Below are positions 59,598 through 64,000 of a stretch of 64,000 bases of DNA, one piece after another. The notes below the pieces were generated by a model that was not told the origin of the DNA, made no database searches, and worked only from the letters and a program-made list of their open reading frames with translations. Both the position numbers and the translations under genes were made by a program. Where the stretch lies: NCBI RefSeq assembly GCF_018403325.1, contig NZ_BOSL01000013.1, forward strand, positions 62,001-126,000. The letters run 5' to 3'. The first letter of the stretch is position 1. The number at the start of each line of letters is the position of its first letter. The stretch is from Paenibacillus vini. Its GTDB lineage: Bacteria; Bacillota; Bacilli; Paenibacillales; Paenibacillaceae.

Positions 59598-60803
59598 TTA
59601 CTGGCTTTGTTCCGGGTTGGTTACTTTAACGGTAACCTCCACATCAGGCCCGGGCTCCTGGTCGTTCTCCAGCGGGTCGTACAGATGGGAACGCATCTCG
59701 AACCATTTGAACAGGTGGGTAATGACCACCTTCAGCACTGCATAACCAGGTACCGCCAAAATGATTCCAAGCACGCCGAACAAATTGCCGGCAGTCAAAA
59801 TAACGAAAATAATTGTGATCGGGTGGATTCTCAGCGTTTTTCCCATAATCTGCGGGGAAATGAATTTACCCTCGATCAACTGCACCACGGTCCAGACGAT
59901 GATCAGCTTGAGCAGCATGAACGGTGACGTAACGATCGCGATAATGAGCGCCGGTGTGATGGCAATGGCAGGCCCCAGATAAGGAACGATGCTGGTAAAT
60001 GAAGCGATGATCGCCAGCACCAGGGAGTAATCCATGCCGATAATCAAAAATCCGATATACAGCAGGATCCCGATGCAGAAGCTGACGATGATCTGTCCCC
60101 GAATGTAAGAGCTGATTTGCCCGTTCATTTCCGACATAACCCGGTTGGTCTGGTTCCGGAAACGGACAGGGACATATCTCAAGATGAAGCCGGGGAGCTT
60201 CTTACCGTCCTTAAGCAAATAAAACAGGATGAACGGAACGGTTACAACGGCGAGGATAATGTCTTTCAGCGCGCCCAGAAATCCGCCGATGCCGGACCAG
60301 GCATTATCGAGAATCGTGGTAGCCTGTTCGGAAATCGTTTCCCCCAGTTTGGTCGGATTAAATCCGGTCGATTCCTGAACCTGATGAAAGAAGTTGCTGC
60401 CGATGACACTTTCGAATTGCAGTTGCACCTCATAACTGTATTTAGGGAAATTATCAATCAATTCGGTGATCTGTCTTTGAACGATCGGAACTACGGAAAT
60501 GATCACAATGGTGATGATTCCGACGATTAACAGGTAAAGAGCGACGATCGTATAGACGCGAGGAATGCCTTTGCGTTCGAGCCAATCCACCAGCGGGTTC
60601 AGCAGATAATAGATCGCGCCTGTCAATAAAATCGGAAAGAGCACGGTTTTGAGCAGTACGGTTATCGGCTTGAACACGAAAGAGACTTTATCGAATATTA
60701 GAATATTCAGTCCAATCAATGCCAGAATCAGAAGAAAGACTACAAATCGGTTGTTCAGAAAAAACTTTTTGAAGCGATCGCCCCAAGTGTTCGTGCTTCC
60801 CAT
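59598..60803 (-). CDS. AI-2E family transporter (YtvI/PerM-like)
   Basis: This protein has 401 residues with about eight membrane helices. The family motif [47 protein letters not shown] is in the C-terminal half, and a long amphipathic loop (residues 120-200) is typical. Members export small molecules or ions; the substrate is not known. It ends in an acidic tail. Confidence 0.88.
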   Translation of the reverse strand: MGSTNTWGDRFKKFFLNNRFVVFLLILALIGLNILIFDKVSFVFKPITVLLKTVLFPILLTGAIYYLLNPLVDWLERKGIPRVYTIVALYLLIVGIITIVIISVVPIVQRQITELIDNFPKYSYEVQLQFESVIGSNFFHQVQESTGFNPTKLGETISEQATTILDNAWSGIGGFLGALKDIILAVVTVPFILFYLLKDGKKLPGFILRYVPVRFRNQTNRVMSEMNGQISSYIRGQIIVSFCIGILLYIGFLIIGMDYSLVLAIIASFTSIVPYLGPAIAITPALIIAIVTSPFMLLKLIIVWTVVQLIEGKFISPQIMGKTLRIHPITIIFVILTAGNLFGVLGIILAVPGYAVLKVVITHLFKWFEMRSHLYDPLENDQEPGPDVEVTVKVTNPEQSQ

Positions 60804-60909
60804 GAAAGCAAAGTCCTCCTGTCAATAAAAAAGTTACTAATATAGTATTACGCAAAAAAATCATTTAGTTTCAGAGTTTTTCAAAAAAAGCCTTTAAAAT
60901 CCTCTTAAA

Positions 60910-60952
60910 TAAAAAGAATTCATATTCCTTCGGTTTGCCGAAGGCTATGAAT
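60910..60952 (-). terminator. Terminator of the minus-strand small membrane protein gene
   Basis: The hairpin ATTCAT..CCTTCGG-TTTG-CCGAAGG..ATGAAT (60918-60952) has a T-rich tail on the minus strand. Confidence 0.7.
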
Positions 60953-60970
60953 CCCACTGTTTAACGGGTT

Positions 60971-61186
60971 TTAGAAGAACTGCCTTTCTACCATAAAAAA
61001 TACCATAACCGCGGCCACCAGCGAGAACGCGATGCATCCGGCGCCCAGCCCTTTGCGGGATCCCTTGGCGAACTTGAGTCCCGTAATGAACAACATCACT
61101 GTGATCGCTGCCAGCATAAGAGACATGGCGATCATGGCGAACCAGTATAGAATTTCGAACAGTTTCTCCATCGTCTTATCTTCCAT
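60971..61186 (-). CDS. Small membrane protein
   Basis: This protein has 71 residues with two hydrophobic helices (LYWFAMIAMSLMLAAITVMLFITG and GLGAGCIAFSLVAAVMVFFMV) joined by a basic loop. No family certain. The ATGs at 61186 and 61171 are both possible. It is a single gene with its own terminator. Confidence 0.65.
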   Translation of the reverse strand: MEDKTMEKLFEILYWFAMIAMSLMLAAITVMLFITGLKFAKGSRKGLGAGCIAFSLVAAVMVFFMVERQFF

Positions 61187-61361
61187 AATGCAAGGAATCC
61201 CCCTCTGCAAAAAATCTCGTTAGCCCCTACTATACGTTAAATTATTCATTTTGCAAAGAAGCGATAATGATCGCAAAACAGGCATACGCCTTGGACAAAC
61301 ATACAGGAACACCAGACCCGGTTTGAGTATGAATAACTTATAACGGAAAGGGGATGGTGTC

Positions 61362-62027
61362 ATGGCGGGAAGACAACTGGCCAACAAATGGCTGAAAACG
61401 GAAGCGCTACTACGCAACGCGGACGTGGCCGCCCACATACCGCAAACCCGAATGTACAGTGCGGAATCGTTAAGGAGCATGCTGCATCAATTTGGCATGG
61501 TGGTCATCAAGCCGCTTAGAGGCGGCGGGGGCTACGGCGTTATAAAAGTGACCTACTCCCGAGGGGTATACGCCTTCACTAACATGTCCGCCCAGAAAGC
61601 GTTCCGCAGCTTCGATGCAATGTTCCAAGCGTTAAACCGGGTGAAAGTAGGCCGGAAATATATGATTCAGCAAGGCATTCATCTGGCCAGAATTGGAGGC
61701 CGTCCGATTGACTACCGGGTAAAAGTCGTTAAGCAGAATGGAGCCTGGGTTTACCGCGCGATGGTAGGGAGACTGGCCCGTCCTGGATTGTTTGTTACAA
61801 ACTTATGCAAAGGAGGGAGCCTATTAACGGCCAAACAGGGTTTAGCTCTCTCGCTTCGCAGAAAAGGGGCAGTACGACAAAAACGACAAGAGATGCGAAA
61901 CCTCACGAACACATGTATCGGGATCCTTGAATCCGCCTTTCCGGGCATCGATCAACTGGGGTTTGATTACGGGATTGATCGAAGCGGGAAGGTGTGGATA
62001 TTCGAAGTAAATACGCGGCCACAGTGA
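61362..62027 (+). CDS. YheC/YheD-family ATP-grasp protein
   Basis: This protein has 221 residues. The ATP-grasp features are the VVIKPLRGGGGYGVIKV loop, and the metal-binding end GFDYGIDRSGKVWIFEVNTRPQ. It is about half the length of Bacillus YheC/YheD, keeping the catalytic domain. The family is associated with the spore coat and ligates unknown acids and amines. AAAGGGGATG before the ATG. Confidence 0.83.
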   Translation: MAGRQLANKWLKTEALLRNADVAAHIPQTRMYSAESLRSMLHQFGMVVIKPLRGGGGYGVIKVTYSRGVYAFTNMSAQKAFRSFDAMFQALNRVKVGRKYMIQQGIHLARIGGRPIDYRVKVVKQNGAWVYRAMVGRLARPGLFVTNLCKGGSLLTAKQGLALSLRRKGAVRQKRQEMRNLTNTCIGILESAFPGIDQLGFDYGIDRSGKVWIFEVNTRPQ

Positions 62028-62132
62028 AAAATTTCCTGAAAATGGTTTATTCCTAAGCTCCTAGGGTTAATAAGTTATAAAAATTAAGCTTTTTACAAAA
62101 AAAAATTGGTCGGAAAAAGGGCGGAAATATCC

Positions 62133-62233
62133 TGTGAATAACTTTTATCCACATTATCCTATCTTATTCTACAATGAATGAGCTTTCTTACTAACATGTT
62201 ATTCACAGGATTTCCACAGCCTTTTGTGGATAA
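62133..62233. promoter_or_regulatory. DnaA-box cluster upstream of sda
   Basis: Four boxes within 101 bp: TGTGAATAA (62133-62141, reverse TTATTCACA), TTATCCACA (62145-62153), TTATTCACA (62199-62207) and TGTGGATAA (62225-62233, reverse TTATCCACA). A degenerate TTTCCACAG lies at 62211. In Bacillus subtilis, DnaA controls sda through such boxes, coupling sporulation to the start of replication. Confidence 0.88.
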
Positions 62234-62301
62234 CAGGAACGCTTGTTCTACTGGGAATTTCTTGATATGATGAGGAAAAATATAGAAGGGATGTGTTATC
62301 A

Positions 62302-62442
62302 ATGGCGATGTTGACAGATGAGATGCTGCTTGAATCCTATCATATGGCTACTTCGCTTCAATTGGACCGGGAGTTCATCGCACTGCTGTTGGCAGAGATC
62401 CATAGACGCGAGCTAATGACTGTTTCACCCTTATTGCATTAA
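62302..62442 (+). CDS. sda: Sporulation checkpoint inhibitor Sda
   Basis: This protein has 46 residues. The helical hairpin sequence LTDEMLLESYHMATSLQLDREFIALLLAEIHRREL matches Sda (the Bacillus protein reads LSDELLIESY in its first helix). Sda binds sporulation histidine kinases such as KinA and blocks the phosphorelay while DNA replication is under way. GAAGGGA lies upstream and four DnaA boxes lie in the 170 bp before the gene, as expected for its control. Confidence 0.92.
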   Translation: MAMLTDEMLLESYHMATSLQLDREFIALLLAEIHRRELMTVSPLLH

Positions 62443-62478
62443 GAGAGTAACTGTCGATTTGTGATGGACAAGCTAACG

Positions 62479-62727
62479 TTAAGGCGCTTTCCAAGCGTTG
62501 ACATGATAAATATAGGCTTCATGGCAATGCGAACACATTACAACATGTTCGCAACCTGAAGGAGCTTGAGCGGAATAGGCGGAGGTATACTGGTCTGCCG
62601 AGCCATAAGGGCTGTAAGGTCCGGCATAGTCCTCCTTCTTACCGGCGTTTTCCAGACCGTGACCGCAATCGGGACAGGTCGCTGACAAGTTAGCCATTCC
62701 GTTGCATAGCGGGCATATATAAGACAA
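62479..62727 (-). CDS. Small zinc-ribbon protein
   Basis: This protein has 82 residues. CPLCNG and CPDCGHG form a zinc ribbon at the start; the centre is Ser/Tyr/Gly-rich; a second CxxC-like site CSHCHEAYIYH closes it. It starts with TTG; GGAG is 10 bases upstream inside a hairpin (62726-62785), see findings. Function unknown. Confidence 0.7.
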   Translation of the reverse strand: MSYICPLCNGMANLSATCPDCGHGLENAGKKEDYAGPYSPYGSADQYTSAYSAQAPSGCEHVVMCSHCHEAYIYHVNAWKAP

Positions 62728-62800
62728 AGGGTATCTCTCCTTTACAGCAAGTATTTCCTGCGTAAAGTTAAGATACCCCTTTTTGTTTCATCTCATGTAG

Positions 62801-63802
62801 CTATATCTTCATGTTGCTGCTGTGACCAGGCGACAATTTGGCGTCCGGGTCAATATACACCTTCGCGTTGTTGACAGCGGTCGGTGCTTCGCCGAATCCG
62901 ACGGCGATCAGATCGAGCTTGCCGGGATAAGTGGTAATATCGCCGGCTGCAAAAATTCCCGGAATGGAGCTCTCCATGCGCGAATCGACCAGAATTGCAT
63001 TGGAGCTGATGTCCAGTCCCCATTCCGCAATCGGTCCGAGGGAGGAAACGAATCCGAAGTTGACGATGACGTCATCGACTTCGATCTCCTGAGTTTCCTG
63101 TGTTTTGCAATGCGAAAGGGTGACGCGCTCAATCTTGTCTTCCCCATGCAAAGCGCTAATTTCTGTCGGTGTAATTACTTGCACGCTGGAAGCCATTAAG
63201 TTCTCCACGCTATGTTCATGGGCGCGGAATTTATCGCGGCGGTGAATGAGCGTGACCTGATCGGCAATCGGTTCAAGCATGAGTGCCCAGTCTACCGCGG
63301 AATCCCCGCCTCCGCTGATCAAAACGCGGCGGCCTTGGAATTTACTAAGATCGCTTACGAAATAATGAAGATTGCTCTTCTCGAAATGGGCCGCGTTATC
63401 AAGTTCCAGACGGCGCGGTTCGAATGCGCCGACCCCGGCCGTAATGATCAGGGCGCGGGCATGATGGACTTCTTTGTCGGTCGTTACGATAAAATGGCGC
63501 TCGTCTTTCTTCTCGATCTGCAGCACCTTTTCTTCCAGACGGATGTCCGGGTTAAACAGCTTAAGCTGCTCGTGCAAGTTGTTGACCAGTTCCTGTCCGG
63601 TAATCTTAGGGAAACCGGCGATATCGTAAATATATTTCTCTGGGTAAAGGGCGGCAACCTGCCCTCCCAGCTGAGGCATGCTTTCGATTAATTTAACGGA
63701 CGCTTTTCGCATTCCGCCGTAAAAAGCGGCAAACATGCCTGCCGGCCCGCCTCCGATAATGAGCAGGTCGGTAAATTCGCCGCTTGCAGGTTGGGATGAC
63801 AC
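62801..63802 (-). CDS. Ferredoxin--NADP reductase, YumC type
   Basis: This protein has 333 residues, similar to thioredoxin reductase in fold but lacking its CxxC. The FAD motif is [23 protein letters not shown] motif [13 protein letters not shown], and C-terminal FAD segment [34 protein letters not shown]. It transfers electrons from NADPH to ferredoxin or flavodoxin. GTG at 63802 has GGAGG eight bases upstream; TTG 63808 is too close to it. Confidence 0.92.
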   Translation of the reverse strand: MSSQPASGEFTDLLIIGGGPAGMFAAFYGGMRKASVKLIESMPQLGGQVAALYPEKYIYDIAGFPKITGQELVNNLHEQLKLFNPDIRLEEKVLQIEKKDERHFIVTTDKEVHHARALIITAGVGAFEPRRLELDNAAHFEKSNLHYFVSDLSKFQGRRVLISGGGDSAVDWALMLEPIADQVTLIHRRDKFRAHEHSVENLMASSVQVITPTEISALHGEDKIERVTLSHCKTQETQEIEVDDVIVNFGFVSSLGPIAEWGLDISSNAILVDSRMESSIPGIFAAGDITTYPGKLDLIAVGFGEAPTAVNNAKVYIDPDAKLSPGHSSNMKI

Positions 63803-64000
63803 AGGCAAACACCTCCGGTTAATTTCAAAAACTTTATATTGTCATTTCTACTTTATTATATCTATCCCATCAGGGCCTTGCAAAGCAGACCAAAAATTGT
63901 CGAATTTGACGTCAGAAAGGCCTGCAAAACGCCGGGAAACAGCGTAAAATAAGACTTGATCTTTTAAACAAAAGCCGATATTATTCAAATGTATGTACAC

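Noticed and set aside
1-64000. CRISPR arrays, rRNA, tRNA and insertion sequences
   Set aside because: I saw no regularly spaced repeats, no rRNA or tRNA-like sequence and no transposase gene in the window; the element's target is a protein gene rather than a tRNA.

Overview
The window is chromosomal DNA from an endospore-forming Firmicute of the Bacillales, most likely a Paenibacillus or close relative. Support comes from an alpha/beta small acid-soluble spore protein (12475-12711), the Sda sporulation checkpoint peptide (62302-62442), a YheC/YheD spore-associated ATP-grasp protein, a T-box before trpS, an S-box (SAM-I) riboswitch before metNIQ, an MntR-like box before mntABCD, and strong AGGAGG ribosome sites with frequent GTG/TTG starts. 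The genus is an inference from gene order and intergenic repeats.

Layout. 1-10.6 kb: the end of an M3 peptidase, a secreted protein with copper-amine-oxidase-N repeats, a nanE-nanK amino-sugar pair, and divergently a catabolic cluster (FAD oxidoreductase, anion permease, hydantoinase/oxoprolinase, HEXXH protein, RpiR regulator). 10.6-21.3 kb: FAD oxidoreductase, SASP, aldose epimerase, T-box-trpS, heme O synthase with an SCO copper chaperone, Toprim protein, MFS carrier, and a membrane transglutaminase-like protein. 21.4-33.1 kb: a MITE-like repeat, class B PBP, mntABCD, HAD phosphatase, DUF456, MurJ-type flippase, DUF2515 protein. 33.1-42.6 kb: thioredoxin-like protein, heme A synthase, HEPN-like protein, SAM riboswitch-metNIQ, SDR, NifU-like protein, YuzB, an NDH-2-like protein, MqnE. 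58-64 kb: PAF-acetylhydrolase-like protein, AI-2E permease, YheC/D, Sda with DnaA boxes, zinc-ribbon protein, YumC-type reductase.

The outstanding feature is a 14.9-kb integrated element, 42894-57879, in the 3' end of the A-type Fe-S carrier gene (erpA/yutM-like). A 97-bp copy of the gene's last 31 codons flanks it on both sides (95/97 identical). A tyrosine recombinase starts 226 bp inside the left end. The original gene terminator now lies beyond the right copy. Inside are two possible cargo genes, a repressor with a divergent promoter carrying two palindromic operators, small early genes, a candidate structured RNA ending in a terminator, HTH and winged-helix proteins, a zinc-finger-like protein, a cold-shock protein, a short scaffold-like protein, a 618-residue tape measure protein and an XkdQ-like tail hub. 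I see no terminase, portal, major capsid, holin or lysin gene. The ORFs are intact, well packed and have good ribosome sites. This fits a phage satellite, or an unusual reduced prophage, that carries part of a tail module. The genes on both sides of the tape measure appear to start at ATC and ATT codons, each seven bases after a strong Shine-Dalgarno sequence.
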